Of a stretch of 64,000 nt of DNA, positions 43,484 through 52,088 are shown in pieces. Source of the stretch: Bog-113 sp965226755 (lineage in GTDB: Bacteria; Acidobacteriota; Terriglobia; Bryobacterales; Bryobacteraceae); NCBI GenBank assembly GCA_965226755.1, contig CBDDDT010000002.1:248001-312000 (forward strand), written 5' to 3'. The notes below the pieces were generated by a model. That model worked only from the letters and a program-made list of their open reading frames with translations, was not told where the DNA came from and did no database searches. Made by a program: the position numbers and the translations under genes. The stretch's first letter is position 1. Every line of letters begins with the position of its first letter.

Positions 43484-44956
43484 ATGCTTAACCAGTTTCT
43501 GAAGCGCGCGCGCCAGCGCATTCTCCAGAATCTGCTGCTGTCGGAAGCTGCCCTCTCCGGTGCGATCCTCTTCGGCGGCGTGATCGTTCTGCTGGTCCTG
43601 GGCACGCAAATTCTCGAGTGGTGGGTTCCGCTCGCTTTGGCCGTTGTTTCGTTGTCGATCGGGCTGATCCGCGTGCGTCTCCAAGCGCCTTCCTCGCCGG
43701 CGGTCGCTCGCACCCTCGACCAGCGTTGTTCCCTGGCGGACGCTCTGGCGACCGCGCTCCACTTTCAGGATTCCGCGAGCCCCGTCGCGCGGGCCCAGCG
43801 GGAGCAGGCGCTCGCGGCCGCCCATGCAATCGATCTCCGAAACGCCCTGCCCCTCGTTGTTCCCCGCTCGCTCTACGGACTGGCAGGCTTGGCTCTCGCG
43901 GCTTCCCTTCTCCTTTTCTTCCGTTACGGGGTGGAGCACGACCTCAGCCTCGCCGCGCCCATCGCTCATCTCAATTTCGACCCGTTTCGCGCGGCTCTCG
44001 GCCTGGACGGAAACGCGGGTGCGCCGAAAGCTCCGGCGCGCCCCGGCACGCAGCCGCGGACCGCGCCGGGCGATCTCATGAGCCGTCTTGGAACCTCGAC
44101 CCCGGACGAAGCCGGCGAGAAAGTGACTTCGTCGGCGCCGCAAACGGCCGTGACCACCGGTCCGCGCACCGGAACGGAGACGGCTGTGGAGGCGGCCGCG
44201 GACGGCAAAAAACCTGAGAGCGCGGCAGGCGATTCGAGCGATGCGTCGCAGAACGGCGCCGGCGCGCCAAAATCCGGCGACGAACCGCCGCCTTCCTCGC
44301 AGGACGGGTCGCCCCAGAGCGCGCAAAGCGGCGGCAAGACGGCGAGTTCGGATAGCTCCGGTCTGATGAGCAAGCTGCGTGACGCCGTCTCCGGCCTCAT
44401 TTCCAAGATGAAACGCGACGGAGCGCAGACGCCGCAGAGCGGTCCGCAAGCCGCCCAGCCGCCCAGCGGCAAGCAGCCTTCCGGTCAAAATTCTCAAAAA
44501 CAAGGTGCGCAGGACGCCAAAGCCGACGGCCAGCAACAGTCCGGCGACGAATCGGCCGCCTCCGATTCCGAGCAGATGGACCCCGGCAAAGGGTCCGGGA
44601 AGGCCAGCGATCAGAATGCTTCAGCCAAACCGGGCAGCGGCATGGGCCACCAGGACGGCAGCAAGGAGCTGCAGGATGCCGCCCAACTGGCCGCCATGGG
44701 GAAGCTCAGCGAGATCATCGGCAAGCGCTCAGCCAAAATCAGCGGCGAGATGACCATTGAACCGCAGTCCGGCCCGCAACAGCTCAAGACCGGATACACG
44801 CACAGCATCGCCCGCCACGGCGAGTCCGGCGGCGATAATAGCCGCGACGAAGTTCCCGTCGCGATGCAAGGCTATGTCCAGCAGTATTTCGAGCAAGTTC
44901 GCAAGCAGGCCGCCGTTAAGACCGCGCGGGCTGGCAAACCCGACCCGCATCCGTAA
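43484..44956 (+). CDS. Membrane protein with long low-complexity Gln/Ser/Gly-rich tail
   Basis: A 490-residue protein. Residues about 20-65 and 128-152 are hydrophobic (two or three transmembrane helices), joined by a soluble loop with TLDQRCSLADALATALHF. From about residue 180 to the end the sequence is low in complexity, rich in Ser, Gln, Gly, Lys and Pro with repeated QSG/QSGP/SGKQPSG motifs, and probably disordered; the end is partly structured (EVPVAMQGYVQQYFEQVRK). The N-terminal part resembles the DUF4175-type membrane domain seen in some bacteria, but I am not certain. Function unknown. Confidence 0.6.
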   Translation: MLNQFLKRARQRILQNLLLSEAALSGAILFGGVIVLLVLGTQILEWWVPLALAVVSLSIGLIRVRLQAPSSPAVARTLDQRCSLADALATALHFQDSASPVARAQREQALAAAHAIDLRNALPLVVPRSLYGLAGLALAASLLLFFRYGVEHDLSLAAPIAHLNFDPFRAALGLDGNAGAPKAPARPGTQPRTAPGDLMSRLGTSTPDEAGEKVTSSAPQTAVTTGPRTGTETAVEAAADGKKPESAAGDSSDASQNGAGAPKSGDEPPPSSQDGSPQSAQSGGKTASSDSSGLMSKLRDAVSGLISKMKRDGAQTPQSGPQAAQPPSGKQPSGQNSQKQGAQDAKADGQQQSGDESAASDSEQMDPGKGSGKASDQNASAKPGSGMGHQDGSKELQDAAQLAAMGKLSEIIGKRSAKISGEMTIEPQSGPQQLKTGYTHSIARHGESGGDNSRDEVPVAMQGYVQQYFEQVRKQAAVKTARAGKPDPHP

Positions 44957-44959
44957 AAG

Positions 44960-45436
44960 CTAAATTTTCGTCACGCTGCTCTGCCCGCGGACCTTCAACT
45001 CCCAAGGTTTTTTGGGCTTCCCGGAGTCCCGGTCCTTCACCCGATCGTACAAATACAAGTTCGATACCGAACCGAGAGATTCGTTATAGAGACTGGTCAG
45101 CCCGAGCGCTTCACGCAAGTCTTCCTGAAACTCGTGAATCCCTTTCAGCTCCGCGGCGACCGCCGGCTTCCGCACTCCCTCCGGGGTTTGAAAGAACTTC
45201 TGGAATCCGCCGTCGACCAGCGTTCCGATTTCGTTCCCGAGCACCACGCCGGCTTTCTCCACCACCCGGGCCTTGTCTCCGGCGTCTTCAAATACGGCCG
45301 CAAACCCGTCCCGTTCCACCCGCATGCGTCCGGCGCCCTTAGGGCTGGTCTGGAAGCCGGCCTCGCGCACCCGCTTGGCGTAATCCTCCAGCGTATATTT
45401 CTTCGGGTGATCACGGCGAAAAAGCATATACGTCAT
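44960..45436 (-). CDS. Hypothetical soluble protein
   Basis: A 158-residue protein, starting probably at the ATG at 45436 (or 45427). It contains LFRRDHPKKYTLEDYAKRVREAGFQT, a KAGVVLGNEIGTLVDGGFQ segment and an alternating helix/strand pattern, with no transmembrane region or signal. I recognise no family. The start is 13 bases from the divergent glpK start, so the two share a short control region. Confidence 0.55.
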   Translation of the reverse strand: MTYMLFRRDHPKKYTLEDYAKRVREAGFQTSPKGAGRMRVERDGFAAVFEDAGDKARVVEKAGVVLGNEIGTLVDGGFQKFFQTPEGVRKPAVAAELKGIHEFQEDLREALGLTSLYNESLGSVSNLYLYDRVKDRDSGKPKKPWELKVRGQSSVTKI

Positions 45437-45449
45437 TATAGTTGCCGCT

Positions 45450-46925
45450 ATGTCATTTGTACTTTCGCTCGACGAAGGGACCACCAGCGCGCGTGCTGGA
45501 GTCTACGATCGCGAGGGCCGGCGCATCTCGCTGAAATCGCGCAGCTTCGAATGCAGTTACCCGCGCCCCGGGTGGGTCGAACAGGACGCGGAACAGCTCT
45601 GGACGCTGCAACTGGAAGCCGCGCGAGAAGCGCTTGCGGCCGCGGGAACGACGGCTGGCGAGCTCAACGCCATCGGCATCACGAACCAGCGTGAAACCGT
45701 CGTTGTGTGGGATAAGACGACAGGGATCCCGATCGCGCCCGCGATTGTCTGGCAATGCCGCCGCACAGCGGAGGATTGCGCCGCGCTGGCCAAGTCTCCC
45801 GACGCCGGGTGGATCGAGAAACGCACGGGCCTCGTCATCGACGCTTACTTTTCAGCCAGCAAATTAGCCTGGCTTCTCCGCTCGGTGGAAGGGGCCGCCG
45901 CCCGCGCCCGGGACGGGGAGCTCTTGTTCGGAAATATAGACGCTTGGTTGATCTGGAAACTGACCGGCGGGCGCTGCCACGTGACCGACATCACCAACGC
46001 GTCGCGCACCATGTTGATGAACCTCGAGACGGGCGAGTGGGACGAGGACTTGCTGCGCGTATTCGGCGTTCCCCGCGTCATGCTGCCGCGCATCGTGCCG
46101 TCCAGCGGAGTCATCGGCGAGTCGGAGTCCGCGCTCCTGGGCGCGGCGGTCCGGATCGCCGGCATCGCCGGAGATCAGCAATCCGCGCTCGCCGGCCAGG
46201 CATGCTTTCGTCCCGGTCTCAGCAAGAACACTTACGGAACGGGGTGCTTCGCGTTGCTCCACTCCGGATCGCGCGCGCCCGTCTCAACCAATCGGCTCCT
46301 GGCGACGCGAGCCGCGTCTTTGCACGATCGGGCTTTCGCCTGCGAAGGCAGCGTTTTTGTGGCGGGAGCGGCCGTCCAATGGCTTCGGGATCAGCTCGGC
46401 GTCATCGGGAGCGCCGCCGAATCCGAGCAGATCGCCACCTCCATTCCCGACAACGGCGGCGTTTACGTGGTCCCCGCATTCGTCGGTCTGGGCGCCCCGC
46501 ACTGGGATTCGGACGCTCGCGGATTGGTCTGCGGCCTTACGCGGGGAACGGGCAAGGCCCATATCGTCCGGGCGGCGCTCGAAAGCATCGCCTTCCAGAC
46601 CCGCGATCTGGTGGCCGCCATGGAGGCCGACGCGGGCGAACCCCTGCGCGAGCTGCGGGTGGACGGGGGCGCCGCCGCCAACGACTTCCTGATGCAGTTC
46701 CAAGCGGACCTGCTGGGCCGCCCGCTGGTCCGTCCGACAGATCCGGAAACCACCGCGCTGGGGGCCGCTTACCTCGCCGGCGCGGCCACTGGCTTCTTTT
46801 CCGGCCAGGAAGAGCTGGAGAGTTTCTGGCAGGCCGATCGCCGCTGGGAACCGGCCATCTCAGAACACCGCCGCCAGCAGCTCATCGGTGAATGGAATCA
46901 AGCGGTTGTCCGTGCGCGCCGTTGA
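45450..46925 (+). CDS. glpK: Glycerol kinase
   Basis: A 491-residue FGGY kinase that makes sn-glycerol 3-phosphate from glycerol and ATP. LSLDEGTTSARAGVYDREG is the N-terminal ATPase strand, GITNQRETVVVWDKTTGIPI, then PAIVWQCRRT, carries the glycerol-binding Arg and Asp region, NTYGTGCFALL the Gly-rich loop, and the final domain has LRVDGGAAANDFLMQFQADLL, then TTALGAAYLAG. The length is normal. No glpF or glpD is adjacent. G3P feeds phospholipid synthesis or glycolysis. Confidence 0.95.
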   Translation: MSFVLSLDEGTTSARAGVYDREGRRISLKSRSFECSYPRPGWVEQDAEQLWTLQLEAAREALAAAGTTAGELNAIGITNQRETVVVWDKTTGIPIAPAIVWQCRRTAEDCAALAKSPDAGWIEKRTGLVIDAYFSASKLAWLLRSVEGAAARARDGELLFGNIDAWLIWKLTGGRCHVTDITNASRTMLMNLETGEWDEDLLRVFGVPRVMLPRIVPSSGVIGESESALLGAAVRIAGIAGDQQSALAGQACFRPGLSKNTYGTGCFALLHSGSRAPVSTNRLLATRAASLHDRAFACEGSVFVAGAAVQWLRDQLGVIGSAAESEQIATSIPDNGGVYVVPAFVGLGAPHWDSDARGLVCGLTRGTGKAHIVRAALESIAFQTRDLVAAMEADAGEPLRELRVDGGAAANDFLMQFQADLLGRPLVRPTDPETTALGAAYLAGAATGFFSGQEELESFWQADRRWEPAISEHRRQQLIGEWNQAVVRARR

Positions 46926-46960
46926 AACTTCCTCCGCGCTCCGTCATCTAAGCTAGAGAA

Positions 46961-47653
46961 TTGAGATTCCTTCCGATCATTCTCCTGGCGCTCCATTGCG
47001 CCAGCGCCGAGACGCCCGAATCCGTGCTCACCAGCTTCACCGCCGCTTCGAGCTTATCCGACCAGCAGTTGCGCGGTTCCCAGATGAAAGTAGACATCGT
47101 CGCCAGCGTGCCACGACTGGAGAAAACGGCCAGTCTGCAAGGGTTCCGCACGGTTTCGAGCGGAGGCGCGATTTCCTACGATTCGATTCAATTGACGGGC
47201 GACGAATCCGTCCGTCATCAGATCATCGCCCGCTATCTCGCCGCCGAAGTGAACGCCGGACACGAACACGACCTGCGGCTTCTGGCGCTCACCCCGGATA
47301 ATTACCGCTTTCAATACCGCTCCCTCGATGAGTTGGACGGGCATAAAGCGTGGGTGTTCGACGTGAAGCCCCGCCACAAGCGCGAGGGATCGTTTCGCGG
47401 CCAGATCTGGATTGACGCCCAGACGTATCTTCCCCTGCGCGAATCCGGGCGCATTGAACAGCATTCCATGTTCCTCCGCAGGCTGACGCTGGTCCGGCGC
47501 TTTCGCATCATCGACCAGATGGCGGTCCCGGAAAGCACCGATCTCGATATCGATACCCGCCTGGTCGGGAAGGCGCAGATGAAAGTAAAGTTGCAGAATG
47601 TCTCGTTCCCGTATCGCGCGGGGAACGTTCCGCCGGCGCCTGCCGTACAATAG
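46961..47653 (+). CDS. Exported LolA/LppX-like protein
   Basis: A 230-residue protein beginning at TTG 46961. RFLPIILLALHCASAE is a signal peptide. The mature part looks like the half-barrel of outer-membrane lipoprotein-sorting proteins (LolA/LppX type): a strand QMKVDIVASVPRLEK, then LDELDGHKAWVFDVKPRHKR and FRGQIWIDAQTYLPLRESG, the typical IWIDxxTxLPLR turn. A similar F(R/K)G-WID motif occurs in the 481-residue protein at 54783. A role in lipid or lipoprotein handling is inferred. Confidence 0.7.
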   Translation: MRFLPIILLALHCASAETPESVLTSFTAASSLSDQQLRGSQMKVDIVASVPRLEKTASLQGFRTVSSGGAISYDSIQLTGDESVRHQIIARYLAAEVNAGHEHDLRLLALTPDNYRFQYRSLDELDGHKAWVFDVKPRHKREGSFRGQIWIDAQTYLPLRESGRIEQHSMFLRRLTLVRRFRIIDQMAVPESTDLDIDTRLVGKAQMKVKLQNVSFPYRAGNVPPAPAVQ

Positions 47654-47665
47654 AAGATCCACGAC

Positions 47666-49126
47666 ATGAGAACTTTATTCCTCAATCCACCTTCTTTTGA
47701 GGGTTTTGACGGCGGGGCAAGTTCCCGTTGGCCGGCTTCGCGCGAGATCGAATCGTATTGGTATCCAGTATGGCTCTGCTACCCGGCCGGCATGCTGCCC
47801 GACAGCAAAGTGGTGGACGCGCCTCCGCACAATATCTCGATCGAACAAACCATCGAGATGGGCAAGGAATTCGAGCTTCTGGTGCTGTTTACCTCCACGC
47901 CGGGCTTTGAGGTGGACGTCAAGATCGCGGAGATGATGAAAGCCGCGAATCCCATCCTCAAGGTTTGCTTTGTGGGGCCGCCGGTAACGGTGGAACCCGA
48001 AAAGACCCTGAACCGCTCCACCGCCATCGATTTCATCATCCGCCGGGAGTTCGATCACCAGATCGTCGATTACGCCAACGGCAAGCCGCTCGAAGAGATT
48101 CCGGGCGCCAGCTACCGTAAAGACGGCCAGATTATCAATAATCCGGAAGGTCCGGCGATCGAGGACCTCGACGCGCTGCCCTGGGTTTCGAAAGTCTATA
48201 AGCGCGATCTGGACATTACCCGCTACAACGTTCCGTTCCTGCTGAACCCGTTTATCTCGCTTTATACTTCGCGGGGATGCCCGGCCATGTGTACGTTCTG
48301 CCTCTGGCCCCAGACTCACTCGGGCCACCGTTGGCGGCTTCGCTCGGCCGACGACATCGCGGCGGAAGTGCAGTATGCGATCAACGCGTTCCCGCAGATC
48401 AAAGAAATTTTCTTCGACGACGACACCTTCAACTATCGGAAGGAACGCACCATTGAAGTCTGCAAGAAGCTGAAGCCTCTTAACTTCACGTGGTCCTGCA
48501 CCTCGCGCGTGACGACGGATTACGACACGCTGAAGGCCATGAAGGAAGCCGGTTGCCGGCTGCTGATTGTCGGCTATGAATCCGGCGATCCGCAAATTCT
48601 CAAGAACATCAAAAAGGGCGCCACCATCGATATGGCCGAGCGGTTTACGGCTAACTGTAAGAAACTGGGCCTGATTGTTCACGGAGACTTCATCGTCGGG
48701 CTTCCCGGCGAAAGCCGCGAGAGCATTCGCAAAACCATCGATTTCGCCAAGAAACTTGACAACGACACCATCCAGGTGTCCATCGCCCATCCGTACCCTG
48801 GAACCGAGTTTTACGATTACGCCAAGAAGAATGACCTGTTCTCTATCGGGAATATGACCGATGAGGTCGGCCACCAGCTTCCCAAGGTGATCTATCCGGG
48901 TCTGGATGAAGCCGAATTAGTTGAGTGGGTCGAGCGCTTCTACGGCGAATATTACTTCCGTCCGCACGCCATCTGGCGCGTGGTCCGTAAAGCGATCTTC
49001 AACAACGCCGACCGCAAGCGCCTCGCCAAGGAAGCCAAGGAATATATGGCTCTGCGCGCCAAACGCAAACGCTTCATCAGCGATCACCGTCACCAGACCG
49101 CCGTTTCCGCCAACGCGGGGGACTGA
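47666..49126 (+). CDS. hpnJ: HpnJ, hopanoid B12-binding radical SAM protein
   Basis: A 486-residue radical SAM enzyme of the HpnJ type, which in Burkholderia makes the cyclitol ether on the hopanoid side chain. MRTLFLNPPSFEGFDGGASS and ESYWYPVWLCYPAGML are diagnostic of HpnJ. Residues about 40-140 form the cobalamin-binding-like domain; the radical SAM cluster motif is CPAMCTFC, at about residue 208, followed by FFDDDTFNYRKERT. HGDFIVGLPGESRESI is the later barrel strand. The gene is 12 bases after the lolA-like gene and precedes two half-transporters and hpnI, giving a hopanoid block without hpnK. Confidence 0.92.
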   Translation: MRTLFLNPPSFEGFDGGASSRWPASREIESYWYPVWLCYPAGMLPDSKVVDAPPHNISIEQTIEMGKEFELLVLFTSTPGFEVDVKIAEMMKAANPILKVCFVGPPVTVEPEKTLNRSTAIDFIIRREFDHQIVDYANGKPLEEIPGASYRKDGQIINNPEGPAIEDLDALPWVSKVYKRDLDITRYNVPFLLNPFISLYTSRGCPAMCTFCLWPQTHSGHRWRLRSADDIAAEVQYAINAFPQIKEIFFDDDTFNYRKERTIEVCKKLKPLNFTWSCTSRVTTDYDTLKAMKEAGCRLLIVGYESGDPQILKNIKKGATIDMAERFTANCKKLGLIVHGDFIVGLPGESRESIRKTIDFAKKLDNDTIQVSIAHPYPGTEFYDYAKKNDLFSIGNMTDEVGHQLPKVIYPGLDEAELVEWVERFYGEYYFRPHAIWRVVRKAIFNNADRKRLAKEAKEYMALRAKRKRFISDHRHQTAVSANAGD

Positions 49127-49150
49127 ATCCGCCCGCGGCGCCCCGCAAGT

Positions 49151-49594
49151 ATGCTGGCCAAGACACGCATATTTACGCTGATCGTCGTTCTCAGCAACGT
49201 TTTCGGCAACCTGCTGCTCAGCATGGGAATGCATCGGGTGGGGAGCCTGCCCGGCAAGCCCGCGACGGCCTATATCCTCGCCCTTTTCGACCCGTTTGTA
49301 GCCGCGGGCGTCGGTCTCCTGATCGTGTGGATGATCGCCCAGTTGATGCTGTTAAGCTGGGCGGACCTCAGCTTTGTCATGCCCGTCACCAGCATCGGTT
49401 ACGTGCTCAGCGCCCTGGTCGGACGCGTTTTCCTCCATGAACAGGTTCCCTGGCGTCGCTGGGGCGGGATTTGGCTGATCGTATCCGGAGTGCTTCTTGT
49501 TAGCCGCACGGCCTCATCGGCATCGCGCGCGAAACAGGCAAACAATCCTGGAAACGCTCGCGGAGAAGGCTCCAAGGAACTGGTGTGCTATTAA
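49151..49594 (+). CDS. Four-TM half-transporter (EamA/SMR-like), first of pair
   Basis: A 147-residue membrane protein with four hydrophobic helices (SNVFGNLLLSMGM, FVAAGVGLLIVWMIAQLM, SFVMPVTSIGYVLSALVGRV, GIWLIVSGVLLVS). The SFVMPVTSIGYVL and FLHEQVPWRRWGGI motifs are those of EmrE/ArnE-like drug-metabolite transporter halves. It sits between hpnJ and hpnI, so it may help flip a hopanoid-linked intermediate across the inner membrane, as ArnE/ArnF do for aminoarabinose-lipid. The paired gene follows with a ten-base overlap. Confidence 0.8.
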   Translation: MLAKTRIFTLIVVLSNVFGNLLLSMGMHRVGSLPGKPATAYILALFDPFVAAGVGLLIVWMIAQLMLLSWADLSFVMPVTSIGYVLSALVGRVFLHEQVPWRRWGGIWLIVSGVLLVSRTASSASRAKQANNPGNARGEGSKELVCY

Positions 49595-49950
49595 GCTGGC
49601 TGCTGGTCGGAATCATTGTCGCGGCCACCACCGCGGGCTATTTGTTTCAGGCCCTGGGCATGCGGCAGCATGGGGAGATCCACGAATTCCATGTCGGCGC
49701 GCTCGCCCGCATGCTGGCCGCCATGGCCCGCAACGGGTGGGTTGTCCTGTCCGTGGGCGCGATGGCTATCTCTTTTTTCAGCTTCATGGCCCTGGTCTCG
49801 ATCGCGGACTTGAGCTTCGCCGTCCCCGCCACCGCGGCCAGCCTCGTGTTTGAAACCATTCTCGCGCGCCTGGTTCTTAAGGAATTGGTGGACTGGAAGC
49901 GATGGGCCGGCGCGGCGCTGGTGGCCTGCGGCGTCGCGCTGCTCGCTTGA
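49585..49950 (+). CDS. Four-TM half-transporter (EamA/SMR-like), second of pair
   Basis: A 121-residue protein with four helices, starting at GTG 49585 inside the end of the first half. LSFAVPATAASLVFETILAR and LVLKELVDWKRWAGAALVACG are the second-half DMT motifs. An odd feature is HGEIHEFHVGALARMLAAMA near residue 30, where His residues flank the loop. Two small unequal halves side by side suggest a heterodimer. It overlaps hpnI by four bases (TTGA). Confidence 0.8.
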   Translation: MLLSWLLVGIIVAATTAGYLFQALGMRQHGEIHEFHVGALARMLAAMARNGWVVLSVGAMAISFFSFMALVSIADLSFAVPATAASLVFETILARLVLKELVDWKRWAGAALVACGVALLA

Positions 49951-51053
49951 ACCTTTTCGCCGCGCCCGCGTTCCTCTCCGCCGCGTACCACGGATTCAGT
50001 CTGTTTGCGGCCATCCGCAAATCGCGCGAGCCCGCCCCCGCGCGCACGTTCGCACCGCCGGTTTCCATTCTCAAGCCGGTCGGAGGGGCCGACGAATCGT
50101 TCGTCGCAGCCATCACCTCCCATGTCGTCCAGGACTACCCCGAGTATGAAATCCTGTTCGGGATCTCAGACCCGAATGACCCGGCCCGCGCGGATATCGA
50201 GCGCCTCCGGCAGGGCCATCCCCGCATCCCCATCCGGCTGTTTCACATCTCCACGGACGCGGCCAACCGCAAAGCAGGCCTGCTGGAAGCCTTATCGGCC
50301 CGTGCCAGGCATCCGTTTCTGGTGGTCAATGACGGCGACATTCGAGTGCGGCCGGATTATCTCCGCGAAGTAATCGCGCCCCTGAAGGACGAGGGCGTCG
50401 CGCTGGTCACCTGCCTCTACCGGGGCGCGGGCGGCAGCTTTCCCGCGCGTTCCGAGGCGCTCGGAATCGCCACCGAATTCGCTCCCAGCGTGCTTGTCGC
50501 GCGCCAGATCGGAGTCAATGAGTTCGCCATGGGCTCCACCCTCGCTTTCCGCGCGCGCGACCTGACCCGCATCGGTGGTTTCGGCTCAATTCGCGACTAC
50601 CTGGCGGACGATTACCAACTTGGCAAGCGACTCACCGGTCTCGGGATGCGAGTGGTCCTGGGCCGCCCGGTTGTCGAAACGTGGCTGGGCCGCGGATCAT
50701 GGCGCGATGTGTGGATGCATCAGGTGCGCTGGGCGCGCACCATCCGCGTCTCCCGCCCGGGCGGCTACTTCGGCTATGCGATCACCCACGCCGTTTTCTG
50801 GTCGCTGCTCGCCTGGGCGGCCGGCAACCCGGCGGCCGCGCTCGCCTGCTACCTGTTCCGCATCCTGGTCGCCCTTTTCATTACGGCAAGGGTTATGCAG
50901 GACGCTCCTTCGCTTCGACTGTTCTGGTGGCTGCCCGCGCGCGATCTGCTGGGCTTTATCGTCTGGCTCGCGGGTCTTTGGGGCAGCCGGGTCGAATGGC
51001 GGGGTCATAGTCTCACCATCGATAAGACGGGCAAGATTAGCCCTGTAGGGTGA
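49947..51053 (+). CDS. hpnI: HpnI, hopanoid-associated glycosyltransferase
   Basis: A 368-residue GT2-type, ceramide-glucosyltransferase-like enzyme that adds N-acetylglucosamine to bacteriohopanetetrol. VSILKPVGGADESFVAAITS, LFGISDPNDPARADI, HPFLVVNDGDIRVRPDYLRE (DxD), NEFAMGSTLAFRARDL and DDYQLGKRL, then QVRWARTIRVSRP, match the family (D1, D2, D3, QxxRW). One N-terminal and two or three C-terminal membrane helices are visible. It starts at TTG 49947 inside the previous stop. With hpnJ it makes the hopanoid cyclitol or glucosaminyl head; no hpnK deacetylase is here. Confidence 0.9.
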   Translation: MNLFAAPAFLSAAYHGFSLFAAIRKSREPAPARTFAPPVSILKPVGGADESFVAAITSHVVQDYPEYEILFGISDPNDPARADIERLRQGHPRIPIRLFHISTDAANRKAGLLEALSARARHPFLVVNDGDIRVRPDYLREVIAPLKDEGVALVTCLYRGAGGSFPARSEALGIATEFAPSVLVARQIGVNEFAMGSTLAFRARDLTRIGGFGSIRDYLADDYQLGKRLTGLGMRVVLGRPVVETWLGRGSWRDVWMHQVRWARTIRVSRPGGYFGYAITHAVFWSLLAWAAGNPAAALACYLFRILVALFITARVMQDAPSLRLFWWLPARDLLGFIVWLAGLWGSRVEWRGHSLTIDKTGKISPVG

Positions 51054-52077
51054 TTCCCCGCTCTGCCGCCAGGGCTATCGCGCGTTCCCGGTATTCCTTC
51101 CAAAACTTCCCCGCCGCCAGCGCCTGCAACGCTGCAACCGCGGTCGTCTCCGGTTCACGCTCCGCCAGAACAAACAGAAACGCCGCTGCTGACTGCTGCA
51201 CGGATCCGCCCCAGATTCGTAGCAGCGCACGCTTCACCTCCCAATCCACTTGCCGGCTCCAGAACTCCCGCAAACGGGAAAGCGCCTCCGGATGCGGGCA
51301 GTCCGACAACGCGGCGGCCGCTTCGGCGACCACGTCCGGATCTTTCGAATCGAGAAACAGGGCCACAAATAAGACCGAATGTTCGGGCATGAGGCTGAGC
51401 AGCCCGGCAAAACAGCAGCCCGTCACCTCCGGTTCGGAATCCCCGGCGAGCGCCTTGATGCGCAGCGCGATGGCGCCTTCTTGCGCTCCCAGATGCGCAA
51501 TGGCCCGAACCGCATCGATGCGCACCGGCTTCTCCGAATCGAACAACAAATTCGCAATCTGGAAGAGCACCTCGAAAGTTCCCATCGGACACGCCGTCAG
51601 CGCCATGGCAGACGCCCCGCGCAGGGTTCCCGCCGAATCGACGGCGCCTCCGAAGGCCGGCTCCATTTGCACGTGCGAGATGCCTCGCAGATAAACCGCC
51701 GCGTCGGTGTGATCCAGATCCTTCAGCGCGCGCACCAAAGCGTTCTTCGCCCAGCACTGCGGATCGGTTTTGGCCGGATCCACGAAGAACCGGTCGAACG
51801 CATCGAGCAAGTCAGGAAGCAGCGCGCGCGCCTGCCTCTCACGGATCACGTTCGCGGCTCGTGAGACCGCGTAATTGTTGCGATCCCGCAAAGCCTTCCG
51901 CAGCTGAGCTTCGGCCGCCTCCGCCGGGGCTGACCGCAGCGCGTCGATCTCTTCCAGCTTGCGCTCAAAGGACTGCTTGCTCACTCGCCGGCGCGCCTCG
52001 AAACCCAGCGCAATGCTAGCATCATTTAAGCCGCGCGTAGCCAAGTCGCGCGTAAGCCGCGCGTGGGATTGAAACAC
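51037..52077 (-). CDS. HEAT-repeat protein
   Basis: A roughly 346-residue all-helical protein with repeated helical hairpins, for example RIDAVRAIAHLGAQEGAIAL, then SEPEVTGCCFAGLLSLMP, VVAEAAAALSDCPHPEALSR and EWEVKRALLRIWGG, typical of HEAT/PBS-lyase repeats. No signal peptide. It probably is a protein-binding scaffold. The GTG at 52077 is the only start far upstream; a GTG at 51984 may be used instead, because the three 11-base repeats at 52028-52064 then would be intergenic. Overlaps hpnI by 17 bases at its 3' end. Confidence 0.78.
   Translation of the reverse strand: MFQSHARLTRDLATRGLNDASIALGFEARRRVSKQSFERKLEEIDALRSAPAEAAEAQLRKALRDRNNYAVSRAANVIRERQARALLPDLLDAFDRFFVDPAKTDPQCWAKNALVRALKDLDHTDAAVYLRGISHVQMEPAFGGAVDSAGTLRGASAMALTACPMGTFEVLFQIANLLFDSEKPVRIDAVRAIAHLGAQEGAIALRIKALAGDSEPEVTGCCFAGLLSLMPEHSVLFVALFLDSKDPDVVAEAAAALSDCPHPEALSRLREFWSRQVDWEVKRALLRIWGGSVQQSAAAFLFVLAEREPETTAVAALQALAAGKFWKEYRERAIALAAERGITLQG
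52028..52064. repeat. Three copies of an 11-base direct repeat before the GT-C gene
   Basis: AAGCCGCGCGT at 52028-52038, AAGTCGCGCGT at 52043-52053 and AAGCCGCGCGT at 52054-52064. The first pair are 15 bases apart, the second pair 11. They lie 25-61 bases before the start of the GT-C gene and within the likely 5' end of the HEAT gene on the other strand. This could be an operator, or a simple slipped repeat. Confidence 0.6.
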
Positions 52078-52088
52078 CTCTCCTCAAC

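Noticed and set aside
43418..44536. A 372-residue minus-strand open frame over the low-complexity membrane protein
   Set aside because: The Arg-rich product looks like the complement of a GC-rich gene; the plus-strand frame has TM helices and a sensible start.
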